Assembly (NCBI GenBank): GCA_028285345.1
Contig: JANQPT010000040.1
Location: forward strand, 110,700 to 174,699
DNA: 64,000 bases
Reading direction: 5' to 3'
From: Planctomycetales bacterium
GTDB lineage: Bacteria > Planctomycetota > Planctomycetia > Planctomycetales > Planctomycetaceae
Shown: positions 44,170 through 53,123 of the stretch, piece after piece
How the letters are laid out: each line of letters starts with the position of its first letter
How positions within the stretch are numbered: position 1 is the first letter of the stretch
The notes under the pieces: model-generated
Seen by the model: only the letters and a program-made list of their open reading frames with translations
The model's database searches: none
Told to the model about the DNA's origin: nothing
Position numbers and translations under genes: made by a program

Positions 44170-45540
44170 CTACAGCAGTTCGCTGATCGGCGACGGGTCT
44201 TCCAATACCGGCGTCGGACGGCCGCGGTGGTCCAGCAGATGCAACGCCGGATCGAGGCCGATTGCCGAATAAATCGTGGCGTGGATGTGTTCAGGACGCA
44301 CGGCGCGGGTCAGCGGGCGATAGCCTTTGCTGTCGGTCGATCCGACGATTTGACCGCCGCGAATTCCGCCGCCTCCCAGCAGGCAGAACATCGACGCACC
44401 CCAGTGGTCCCGTCCGGGCGTACCCTTGCTGAGCGGGGGTCCGCCGTTGCCGCCGTCGTTCATCCGCGGCGTACGGCTGAATTCGCCGCACAACACGACC
44501 ATCGTGCTCTCCAAGAGACCGCGCTGGTCGAGGTCCTGGAACAATCCGCGGACGGCGGAGTCAACGCGTGGGAGATAGCTATCCATGCCCGATTGCAGAT
44601 TCCAGTGATGGTCCCATCCACCGAAATGGACCGTCACAAAAGTCGCGCCCGCCTCAACTAGTCGCCGGGCCAACAATGTGCTTTGCCCCCAACTATTCCG
44701 CCCGTAGAGATCCCGGATACGAGGATCTTCGCAATTGATGTCAAAGGCCTCGCGGGCACGTCGGCCGGAGACAAACTCAAACGCGTTCTTGTCAAAACGG
44801 TCCATCGCGTCGAACGTCCCGGACTTGTCGGCCTGACGAGGAATTTTGTCCAATTCCACCATCAGACTACGGCGGTCATGCAGGCGATCGAGGGACAACC
44901 CCGGCGCAAGGTTCAGGTTCTGCACCTTGAAGTTGGCGTTGTTCGGATCACCGCCGGTCTGGAACGGGTCGTGTTGCACGCCCAGCCAGTTGCCGCTGAA
45001 ATAACCGGGACGGAGGCCGATGCTGCTCGCAACCGGCACGCTGATATAGGCCGGCATCCCCGGCCGGCGGGGGCCGAGCTCGCGCGTGATTACTGAACCG
45101 ATCGAGGGGAACTTGCCGGTATTGTTGCCGCCGCTGACTCCCATATTCTTGGAGGTCAGCATGCGATGTCCGCCCGCGAAGTGGTCGCCGGTGCCGTGAT
45201 AGAGCGATCGGACCAGCGAAAACTTATCGGCAATCGTCGCTTGTTTGGGGAAGAGTTCGCCGATATCGAATCCCGGCACGTTTGTGCGAATCGGGTTCCA
45301 CAAACCGCGAATCTCCGCCGGAGCGTCAGGCTTGAGGTCGTACAGATCCAAATGACTCGGGCCGCCGTCGAGCCAAAGCAAAATCACCGAACGGTCCGGC
45401 CGGTCCGCCGCCGATTCCTTGGCTCGCAGCACATCGGCGAGCGTCGCAGTCGCCATTCCGGCGACTCCCAGTTGTACAAAACTGCGCCGCGAAAGCCCGT
45501 CGCAATACGTCTTGCTGCCACCGGCATCGATCCGCAACAT
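44170..45540 (-). CDS. DUF1501-family secreted protein (Tat signal)
   Basis: 456 residues from the ATG at 45540. The frame extends upstream to 45615 without sense. A Tat-type leader DGLSRRSFVQLGVAGMATAT starts the chain. The family marks are VILLWLDGGPSHLDLYDLKP, LFPKQATIADKFSLVRSL, DHFAGGHRMLTS and VLCGEFSRTPR, and HWGASMFCLLGGGGIRGG near the end. The alkaline-phosphatase-like fold binds metal and is exported folded. DUF1501 genes usually sit next to a DUF1549/DUF1553 gene; here that partner is absent and the only such gene is 7.5 kb away at 53124. Confidence 0.93.
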   Translation of the reverse strand: MLRIDAGGSKTYCDGLSRRSFVQLGVAGMATATLADVLRAKESAADRPDRSVILLWLDGGPSHLDLYDLKPDAPAEIRGLWNPIRTNVPGFDIGELFPKQATIADKFSLVRSLYHGTGDHFAGGHRMLTSKNMGVSGGNNTGKFPSIGSVITRELGPRRPGMPAYISVPVASSIGLRPGYFSGNWLGVQHDPFQTGGDPNNANFKVQNLNLAPGLSLDRLHDRRSLMVELDKIPRQADKSGTFDAMDRFDKNAFEFVSGRRAREAFDINCEDPRIRDLYGRNSWGQSTLLARRLVEAGATFVTVHFGGWDHHWNLQSGMDSYLPRVDSAVRGLFQDLDQRGLLESTMVVLCGEFSRTPRMNDGGNGGPPLSKGTPGRDHWGASMFCLLGGGGIRGGQIVGSTDSKGYRPLTRAVRPEHIHATIYSAIGLDPALHLLDHRGRPTPVLEDPSPISELL

Positions 45541-45733
45541 AGCTGCCTCCCCGCTGTCTGCGAACTTAACGTTGTCCCTGCAAACCATCCTGGCCGGTCG
45601 GGACGACCAACACATCGAGTTGCGCTGATATGAATCTTAATCCATACCGCCGACAGACTGCAATCCCACAGGGCGAATTCCCCAGCATGCGGTCGGGAGA
45701 ATTCGGCCGCCAACTCTGAAGTTGTCCGGGGAG

Positions 45734-47479
45734 TCACCTGAGTTTTTTGTAGAAGGCCCGATATCCGAGTTCGGTGACGACGTGCTGATACTCCTCGGGT
45801 TTGAACCACGTGCCGGCATGATCGCTTCTCAGAGCTTCTTCCAATTTGTACCCGGTCGACCGCTTGTCGTCCGAATCGAAGCCACAGTTCATCAATGCAA
45901 CGGATCCGATCGGTGTTCCCGTCGGAATCTGATCGACGTGACGCATCCTCTTGGCATGGTGCCGGGTGTCGGACTGTGTCGCGGCGAGCCGTGCTTGTTC
46001 GATGCTCGGCTTATCAGGGATCGGAAGGAAATAGACTTCACGTTGGCCGTGACGCTGAGTCAGGATGTAGTAGACCTGCATCGCAACTTGTGTCTGGTAT
46101 CCGGAGTGCATTCGGTTGGGATACACCAACACCACGGGATCGTCCGGCTCGATATGTTCCGTGATCGCGGCGAACCATTGATCGTTGTATCGCGACTCCT
46201 CAGCGAAATCCTCGGCGTGGCGGTACGCCTTTGCGACACGTTCACCAAGCGAGATTCCCACCAGGACATAGCCAATCACGATCAATGCGGTCTTTGTCGG
46301 ATTCGCGATGCGGATCATCCGCAGCAGTTCGGCAACAACGAATGCATAGCCTACAATCGCCGGGACGATATAGCGTGCATAGTGTGCCTGCCCGTCGCCA
46401 TTGAGCATTCCGGACTTCATGTAAAGCAATAACTGGGGAATGGTGATCGTTCCCCAAAACAACCCTACGACGAACAATCTGCGAGACAGGTCCCGCGATA
46501 GGTGCGGCAGGCCTGCGCGGCTCTCGCCAGTCGAACTTGGTTCAGTTTCCGTCTGCTTGCCCGCAAGGGTACAGGCGACGAAATAGACACCAATCAACGC
46601 AAATATCGGCAAGAACAGGTGGGAGATTCGAGCATGCTGTCCGATGATGTTGACGAGTTGCTCGTGGTTGTATCCATCCCAGCCGGTGTAGCTGAAGTGC
46701 GTTGTATTCAGGCCGAAGCGGATCAAGACAACGCTCGACGCCGAGAATAAGGTCAGCCAGATGATCGAACTCCAACTCGCCCCAATGGCGGTGTTCAGCG
46801 ACATCCCTCTCAGCCGCATACTGAACCAAATCTTTAAGAACAGCAGCGCCGGGACGGTTAAGATGAAGCTCTCTTTGGCGAGCATCGCCAACACGATGCA
46901 CAGAATAAACCCGAATTCGAAGATCCGCTTATCGGTCCGAATCCGTTGTGCCATGCAGACCAGGCCGGACGCGAACAGCACCATTCCGATGCCTTCTCCG
47001 TGCAGCAGCCGCCACCAGAGAATCGATTGGTCGCCGATCATCACGATCAGCGAGAAAATCAGCCCTTCGCCTGGCGCGAAACCCAACAGCCGCAGCGCAA
47101 GATACAGCAGGCAGCCGCCCGCACTGCCGACAAGGCCGACCCACACGGACCACAACAACAGGTTTCCGCCGAACAGCCGCGCTTGTAGCACTTTGTGCAG
47201 ACAATGCACGGGAACGAGCCGCCCCATCCCGATCCGGGACACGACGTCGTTCTGGAGGGTATCAACGAATCCGCTCTCTTCAAACTCGATCTGCAGCTTA
47301 TAGATCTGATTGTCGTCAACGGTGCGGGGACCGGTCGTCAGATTCCCGCTGGCGATCAAAACGAAAAACACAAGTGCCGGAAAGATTGCCAGCGTCAGTA
47401 GATCGCTTCTTCCAAGCTGCTTGACCGGCCGCACCGGCGGTAAACCAGTGCGGCTGGCGGAATTCGATACGCTGTCCAT
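45734..47479 (-). CDS. Multi-pass membrane protein, GT-C glycosyltransferase-like
   Basis: 581 residues with about 10 to 12 membrane segments from residue 28 to 420. After the first segment there is an outside loop (RTVDDNQIYKLQIEFEESG) with acidic residues, in the place of the DxD/ExD site of GT-C enzymes. The last 140 residues are soluble (from ERVAKAYRHAEDFAEE), including VVLVYPNRMHSGYQTQVAMQ. It resembles proteins annotated as mannosyltransferase-like or hypothetical membrane proteins of planctomycetes. The enzymatic role is an inference from topology. Confidence 0.65.
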   Translation of the reverse strand: MDSVSNSASRTGLPPVRPVKQLGRSDLLTLAIFPALVFFVLIASGNLTTGPRTVDDNQIYKLQIEFEESGFVDTLQNDVVSRIGMGRLVPVHCLHKVLQARLFGGNLLLWSVWVGLVGSAGGCLLYLALRLLGFAPGEGLIFSLIVMIGDQSILWWRLLHGEGIGMVLFASGLVCMAQRIRTDKRIFEFGFILCIVLAMLAKESFILTVPALLFLKIWFSMRLRGMSLNTAIGASWSSIIWLTLFSASSVVLIRFGLNTTHFSYTGWDGYNHEQLVNIIGQHARISHLFLPIFALIGVYFVACTLAGKQTETEPSSTGESRAGLPHLSRDLSRRLFVVGLFWGTITIPQLLLYMKSGMLNGDGQAHYARYIVPAIVGYAFVVAELLRMIRIANPTKTALIVIGYVLVGISLGERVAKAYRHAEDFAEESRYNDQWFAAITEHIEPDDPVVLVYPNRMHSGYQTQVAMQVYYILTQRHGQREVYFLPIPDKPSIEQARLAATQSDTRHHAKRMRHVDQIPTGTPIGSVALMNCGFDSDDKRSTGYKLEEALRSDHAGTWFKPEEYQHVVTELGYRAFYKKLR

Positions 47480-47939
47480 CTTGAATCAAATCCGATTGAT
47501 CACGATGCGAGGCAACAGCTCCCCACAGCAGCGGCAACAGTCATTGCGCCGCTGGGTGGATGGGGCAGCCCTCTCGGGCTTCTATTGAAGGGTTCATTGA
47601 GTGGGCGGATCGTATTCGACCGACGTCGATTTCGGCAAGACTGATCGGCGGCATCCGGTGACGGATTGCGCATGCCGGTCCGCCTGTCGGGCGTTTGTGT
47701 TGCGCCAACCAGCAATCTCAAATCAGGCCGTTAAGACGAACGGCCACCACATCCAGGATGCCGCGATTTTTGCCAGGACGTGTTTTTGTAGACGAATACT
47801 TGATTTTGAGAAATCACTGTTGTGATGCTTAGTTATGGTGATAGAATGGGAAATGGCGCTGACGGCTTACAAACGTACGAAGCGTCGGCCGACAAATCGC
47901 ACGAACACGTTGCTATCTGAATTGCAAAGGTTGTGATCC
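47480..47939. other. 460-bp intergenic region upstream of the secretin-N gene
   Basis: Non-coding by my reading. A TAGAAT at about 47841 could be a -10 box for the gene at 47940, whose ATG has AAAGG nearby. No repeat or strong hairpin seen. Confidence 0.4.
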
Positions 47940-50855
47940 ATGCGCTCTATCTCTTGCGCCGCTTCGTTGATCTTCGTTGGGCTGCTCGTGCTCCTGCAGA
48001 ATCAGTGTCCGGCTCAAAAAGTTTCTCCCGGCGCCCGCAGCTTGAAGAAGGGCGCCCCGGCAAAGGTCGTGCCCGTCACCCCCGGCGGAGCGCAGCCGAC
48101 CCCAAAGCCGGGTGAGACGAAAAAGCCCGATGATAAAAAGAAGGACGGCGAAAAGAAAAAGGACGACAAGGCTGAAGAGAAATCCGCACCCGTCGTTACA
48201 CGCCCGGCGAAACCGGAATCAGCCCCCGGTCCGGAACATTTGAAGTTGGTTGCCGTCGGCAAAGATGAGGTGCGATTTAACTTTCGCGGCGCCCCGTGGC
48301 TGACAGTGCTGCAACAGCTCTCAGCGGTATCCAACAAGAATCTGGACTGGGTTGAGTTGCCCGGTGATTATTTGAATTTGATCACCCGCCGATCCTACAA
48401 ATTGGACGAAGCGCGTGATCTCATCAACCGGCACTTGCTCGCCCGGGGATACACCATGATCTTGGACGGCGAGATGCTGTCTGTGATCAGCCTTAAGAAT
48501 CTCCAGAAACTCAACCCAGCGATGGTTCCGGAAGTCAAACCGGAAGAATTGGAAACGCGGATGCCGCATGAGTACGTCCGTACTTCATTCACCGTCGACA
48601 CTCTCGTCGCCAAGCAATTGGAGGGGCAACTCAAACCGTTGATCAGCCCCGAGCACGGCCGGATTAGCGCCGTCGAATCGGTCAATCGCTTGGAAGCAAT
48701 GGACACCGTGGCGAACTTACGGCAAATCTACAGATTGTTGAAGGTCGAAACGAAGGACCCCACACAGAAAACCGGAATGCGGCAGTTTCAGCTACGCTTC
48801 ACTCGAGCCGAAGAGACAATCATCGTGCTGCAGGATTTGCTGGGCATCCAACGTCAAGCGGCAACGTCCTCGTCCGCTAACCCGCAGATGATGCAGCAAA
48901 TGCAACAGATGATGCGGCAAATGCAGCAAGCCGCCAAGAATAACAAGGGGGGCGCTGCGGCGGGCGGCGGACAGGAGGAAATTCGTCTGGTGGTGAACTC
49001 TCGCCGTAATAGCATCTTGGCCACCGCGCCACCGAACAAGATGGCCGTTATTGAACAGGCGATTCAAGCGATTGACGTTGCGGGCGATCCGGCCGATTCC
49101 ATGTTTCACAACATCGACCGCATGAAGACGTATTGGTTGTCCGGAGTCGATCCGGAAACCTTCGTAAAGATCATCGAGCAGACCGGCGGCTTGGAGATCG
49201 GCACCAAACTGGAAGTCGACAAGAAGAATAAAGCCGTCGTCGCCTGGGCCTCGCTGTCGGACCATTTGATGATCCAGAAACTCAAAGAGAAGCTGGACGG
49301 CGGCGGACGCAGTTTTCATGTCATTCCACTGCGGCACTACGAAGCGGACTACGTCGCCGGCACGATCAAAGTCATGATGGGGGGCGAAGACGACAAAAAG
49401 GACAGTGGTCGGTCGAGGTACCGCTATTACAGTTACTACAACCGATCGAGTGAAGACGAGCAAAAGCCGGACAAATTTCGCGTCGAAGGAGATGTCGAAA
49501 ACAACCGGTTGCTGCTGTGGTGCAACGACGTCGAAAAACGAGAGGTCGAAGGCCTGTTGGAGAAACTGGGCGAGATCCGAGTGCGGGGCAGCAATCCCAA
49601 CCGTATGCGGGTTCTGGAAACGGTCTCCCCGGAAGATGCCGACGAGTTATTGCGACGGCTGCAACGGATTTGGCCGAACCTCCGGCCCAATCAATTGATT
49701 CTGCCGAAAATTGAAGAGAAACCGCAGCCCCAGGAACCTGCCAAGGAAGCGCACGATAAGCAACCGCAGCCCAAAACCGCTGGCGATGCGCCCAAACGGC
49801 CACAAGTCAAGTTGGCTTACTTTCAGGACTCCGCCCGCGCCGAATCACTGCCGGAATCGCCTGCGGGGCAATCTGCACCGAAGTCGCATTTAGCGGAGCG
49901 CAAGCCGAACGAGGTTCCCTCGCGTCCCGTGCCTCCGGTTACGATCAGCCGCTCTCCCGACGGACGGTTGATCATCAGTTGCCAAGACCCCGCAGCTTTG
50001 GATCTGCTGGAAGAGGTCGTCGCCGACATTGCCCCTCAGCCGAAGCCGTACAAGATTTTCTATCTCAAGCACGTGTTGGCCAGTTCAGTAGTCCTCAATT
50101 TGGAGGAGTTCTTCGAGGAAGATGAGAAGGACGAGAACGTGCGGCGGCCTTATTGGTACTATTGGGACTACGGCTACGAAGACAACAAGGATGACACGCG
50201 GCGGCTGTCGAAACGCAAACCACTGAGATTTATCTGGGACATCGATACGAATTCAATCATGGTCCGCGGCGGCGATCCGAGCCAATGGAAGACCGTCGAG
50301 GCGCTGATCAAACTTTACGACGTCCCAGAACCGGAATCGGCACGACGTGTCCGCAAATTCCAGCACTTCAAGTTAAAGTACGCCTCTGCGGAAACCGCAG
50401 CGACGGTGATCAAGGATGTGTTTCGCGATCTATTGAGCGCAAATGACAAAGCGCTCGCAGATCAGCAAAAGAAGGAAACGAACATTCGCTACGCCGAATA
50501 TTGGGGACGCGATGACGAAAACGGACAGGTGACGCAAAACCGCTTCAAAGGCGCGCTTTCCATCGGCATTGACAAGAGCAGCAACACGCTATTCGTCTCC
50601 GGCTCTGAGAACATCATTAAAACGGTCGAGTACATGCTGAAGCAATTGGAAGAAGCCGCCCAGCCGGTGCAGGCCAACACGCACGTCGTTAAGCTTCCAG
50701 CCGGCATGGACGCGCAGTCGATCCAGAAAAACCTCTCCAAACTGCTCAATCCGAGGGCTCCCGGTGAGCAACAACAGCAACAAAAGGCCAAGCAAAACCA
50801 GCAGCAACAGCCCCAAAACCAGAAGTCCGCACAAGCCGAGTATCTCCTGAATTGA
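47940..50855 (+). CDS. Secretin N-domain protein without a beta-barrel
   Basis: 971 residues. A signal peptide (SLIFVGLLVLLQNQCPAQ) is followed by a Pro- and Lys-rich linker (to about 95), then an STN-like domain (FRGAPWLTVLQQLSAVSN) and a series of secretin_N (NolW-type) domains: FTVDTLVAKQLEGQLKPLIS, FQLRFTRAEETIIVLQDLLG, FHVIPLRHYEADYVAGTIKV, FYLKHVLASSVVLNLEEFF and FQHFKLKYASAETAATVIKD. The C-terminal secretin pore domain, with its VPxLGxIPxxGxLF motif, is absent and the chain ends in Gln/Lys-rich sequence. It is probably a periplasmic ring or scaffold protein rather than a pore. A perfect hairpin terminator follows. Confidence 0.8.
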   Translation: MRSISCAASLIFVGLLVLLQNQCPAQKVSPGARSLKKGAPAKVVPVTPGGAQPTPKPGETKKPDDKKKDGEKKKDDKAEEKSAPVVTRPAKPESAPGPEHLKLVAVGKDEVRFNFRGAPWLTVLQQLSAVSNKNLDWVELPGDYLNLITRRSYKLDEARDLINRHLLARGYTMILDGEMLSVISLKNLQKLNPAMVPEVKPEELETRMPHEYVRTSFTVDTLVAKQLEGQLKPLISPEHGRISAVESVNRLEAMDTVANLRQIYRLLKVETKDPTQKTGMRQFQLRFTRAEETIIVLQDLLGIQRQAATSSSANPQMMQQMQQMMRQMQQAAKNNKGGAAAGGGQEEIRLVVNSRRNSILATAPPNKMAVIEQAIQAIDVAGDPADSMFHNIDRMKTYWLSGVDPETFVKIIEQTGGLEIGTKLEVDKKNKAVVAWASLSDHLMIQKLKEKLDGGGRSFHVIPLRHYEADYVAGTIKVMMGGEDDKKDSGRSRYRYYSYYNRSSEDEQKPDKFRVEGDVENNRLLLWCNDVEKREVEGLLEKLGEIRVRGSNPNRMRVLETVSPEDADELLRRLQRIWPNLRPNQLILPKIEEKPQPQEPAKEAHDKQPQPKTAGDAPKRPQVKLAYFQDSARAESLPESPAGQSAPKSHLAERKPNEVPSRPVPPVTISRSPDGRLIISCQDPAALDLLEEVVADIAPQPKPYKIFYLKHVLASSVVLNLEEFFEEDEKDENVRRPYWYYWDYGYEDNKDDTRRLSKRKPLRFIWDIDTNSIMVRGGDPSQWKTVEALIKLYDVPEPESARRVRKFQHFKLKYASAETAATVIKDVFRDLLSANDKALADQQKKETNIRYAEYWGRDDENGQVTQNRFKGALSIGIDKSSNTLFVSGSENIIKTVEYMLKQLEEAAQPVQANTHVVKLPAGMDAQSIQKNLSKLLNPRAPGEQQQQQKAKQNQQQQPQNQKSAQAEYLLN

Positions 50856-50917
50856 CCCGCGCGGTCATCAACGACCACGAACCCGCGCCGGAAGATACCG
50901 ATCCTACCAAAAACGAA

Positions 50918-50942
50918 GGCCGCAAATCCCCTATTTGCGGCC
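50918..50942 (+). terminator. Hairpin terminator after the secretin-N gene
   Basis: GGCCGCAAAT-CCCCT-ATTTGCGGCC, a perfect 10-bp stem with a 5-base loop, followed by TGTTTCGT and preceded by AAAAACGA. It lies 62 bp after the stop. Confidence 0.75.
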
Positions 50943-51040
50943 TGTTTCGTCTCCCTTTCACCGCGCTTTGCGATATGCTCATGGTATTGAAAGAGATTAA
51001 CGAATCGTTGCAGGCGTAGGATGAGGTGAAAGGCCATTCA

Positions 51041-52864
51041 ATGTGGGCAAGGTTTCTGACCCGGTTGGGGAGTGAGGTTGACGGCGCCTCGTTGGCGGTC
51101 GTGCGGATGATCACCGCCGCGGCGCTTTGCTTTCTCTCCACGGCCATGCTGGTCACCGGCCGCGTGCCGGACATGTTTATGCAGCTCGGCGTCCGCTTTT
51201 CGTATCCCCTCGCCACGTTCGTCAAACCACTGCCGGGAAACCTGCCCTATGCGCACATGGCGCTGATCAGCTTGACGTCAGCCGCTGTGTTTGTCGGCTG
51301 GCGGACGCGACTCAACAGTCTGCTGCTCTGCGTTGCGGTCGTGTATTGGTTTCTGCTGGAGCCGCTGTACTACACAGACGGTTACTACCTGCTGGTGCTG
51401 ATGTCCATTTTGACGGCGTGGCTGCCGGTCAATCGCTGGATGTCTGCTGATCGCCAATTGAAGCGCGAAACCCGGACGCGGGTGCAGTATTGGCAAGTTT
51501 GGCTCGTGCAGATGCAACTGTTGTGTGTCTATTTCTTCTCAGGATTGTCGAAACTGAACGGCGACTGGCTCTCCGGCGCCCCGCTTGTTGAACGCCTTGC
51601 GGACGCCGGAATTGGCACCGCCGCTCACTACGGCGTCGCCATCGCCTGGTCGGTGATGCTCTTTCAACTGCTGATCGGGTTTGTCCTACTGTGGCGGCGC
51701 AGCCGTGCGCCGGGATTGGTGCTGATGTCGCTGTTTCACGCGGTCGACTTTTTCTGGCTAGAGATTGGCGTTGCCCCGTTGCTGGTCTGGTCCTTAAGTT
51801 TCATTTTCTGTGATCCTGCTTGGCCGCGGCCGCTCGTGGACCGCATGGCCCCCGCATTGCTGCGGTTGCCCGGATCGAATGCCGCCTGGCTTTCACTGCG
51901 GAGACTCGGCTCGGCGGTTGACTCCGCATTTGCCTGGTTTGATGACAGCCCAATCTTCAAACGCCGCAGCCCCGCCCGCAAGCCGCTGGCACAGATGAAA
52001 GGACAGACAGACCGCCATGCCCAGGAAACGTCCGAACTGACCCGGTACTGCATCGTGGCTTGGCTGGCCGTACAAATTGTGCTGCCGCTGCGCTATTTGG
52101 CGTATCCGGGAAACCCCCGCTGGACGAATGACGGCCGACTTTTTGCCTGGCGGGGCCAAACCAGGGAGCTAAAGACAGAACTCAAATTATCGCTGCTGCA
52201 GCAGGACCGCGAACTCCTCTGGTCGCTGAATCCCAAAGACGAATTTCCGGTTCCCCTGCAGGTCATCTATACCGATGAAGAGTTAGCACAACGGAACCTG
52301 ACCGGCGGCATGCTGCAGGACATCGTTATGGCCAACGATGACGAACTTGTGAATATGCGGATCAAAGCCGCGAATCTGAGCGATGCCGACGTCCGCCGGC
52401 TTCAGGCGGCTTCATTGGTCATCGCCAAGCTGCAATTGAGCCAGTTCGAATTCCGTGAAATGAGCCGCCGCCCGGAATTGCTGCGGCAGTATTGCGAATT
52501 CGCCGCCCAAACCGTCGGCGAACTTGTACCCGCCCGTCCACGCGTGCTGGCGGAAATGTATGCCTCGCTCAACCATCGAAATTGGACTCGGTTGGTTCCC
52601 GACGAAAGCGAACTGTCCGAGGAGCGGTTCTCAATGGCACCGTTTTCCTGGATTGTCCCATTGGAGGAATCTCTCCCCGCAGCGGAGCAGCGGCTCGCAT
52701 TTCTGCAAGAACACAAAGGTGACCGAGAATTCGATACATTTGAGTCAGCCCCCGCCGGCGACGGCCCCAAGGAAAGTGAAGCCGACTTAGCACCCGGAAT
52801 CTCCGATGAAGACGAGCAGTGGTTCCAATCCGCGTTCGCCGAAACAGCCAGCGGCGAGGACTGA
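51041..52864 (+). CDS. HTTM-domain (vitamin-K-dependent gamma-carboxylase-like) membrane protein
   Basis: 607 residues from the ATG at 51041, with AAAGG seven bases upstream. An upstream GTG at 51026 is poorer. The N-terminal half has about eight membrane segments with HTTM marks: SLAVVRMITAAALCFLSTAM, YYTDGYYLLVLMSILTAWLP, and QLLCVYFFSGLSKLNGDWLSG followed by HAVDFFWLEIGVAP. The C-terminal half is soluble (about 330-607). Horizontally transferred HTTM proteins share a fold with human gamma-glutamyl carboxylase; in bacteria the function is mostly unknown. Confidence 0.85.
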   Translation: MWARFLTRLGSEVDGASLAVVRMITAAALCFLSTAMLVTGRVPDMFMQLGVRFSYPLATFVKPLPGNLPYAHMALISLTSAAVFVGWRTRLNSLLLCVAVVYWFLLEPLYYTDGYYLLVLMSILTAWLPVNRWMSADRQLKRETRTRVQYWQVWLVQMQLLCVYFFSGLSKLNGDWLSGAPLVERLADAGIGTAAHYGVAIAWSVMLFQLLIGFVLLWRRSRAPGLVLMSLFHAVDFFWLEIGVAPLLVWSLSFIFCDPAWPRPLVDRMAPALLRLPGSNAAWLSLRRLGSAVDSAFAWFDDSPIFKRRSPARKPLAQMKGQTDRHAQETSELTRYCIVAWLAVQIVLPLRYLAYPGNPRWTNDGRLFAWRGQTRELKTELKLSLLQQDRELLWSLNPKDEFPVPLQVIYTDEELAQRNLTGGMLQDIVMANDDELVNMRIKAANLSDADVRRLQAASLVIAKLQLSQFEFREMSRRPELLRQYCEFAAQTVGELVPARPRVLAEMYASLNHRNWTRLVPDESELSEERFSMAPFSWIVPLEESLPAAEQRLAFLQEHKGDREFDTFESAPAGDGPKESEADLAPGISDEDEQWFQSAFAETASGED

Positions 52865-53123
52865 TCCGGCGTCGTCTGCAGCGAATCGACCCCAGTCTGC
52901 CAAGATTCTAACGGCTTGCACGAAATACAGGAAAATCTGGCACGAATCTGTTCGTACACCCCGGAATGCTACACAAATCGTCAGCCGCCTGGGATCAAGC
53001 CTGATAACCATCCACCGGCCGTTGTCGCGCCCGCAGATTGCCGGTGGATTTTCTTGACGGACAAACTCTCGCCTGAGAGGATGCAGCATACGAATTCAGT
53101 TTCGCCCGACCGCGAGGATCCCC

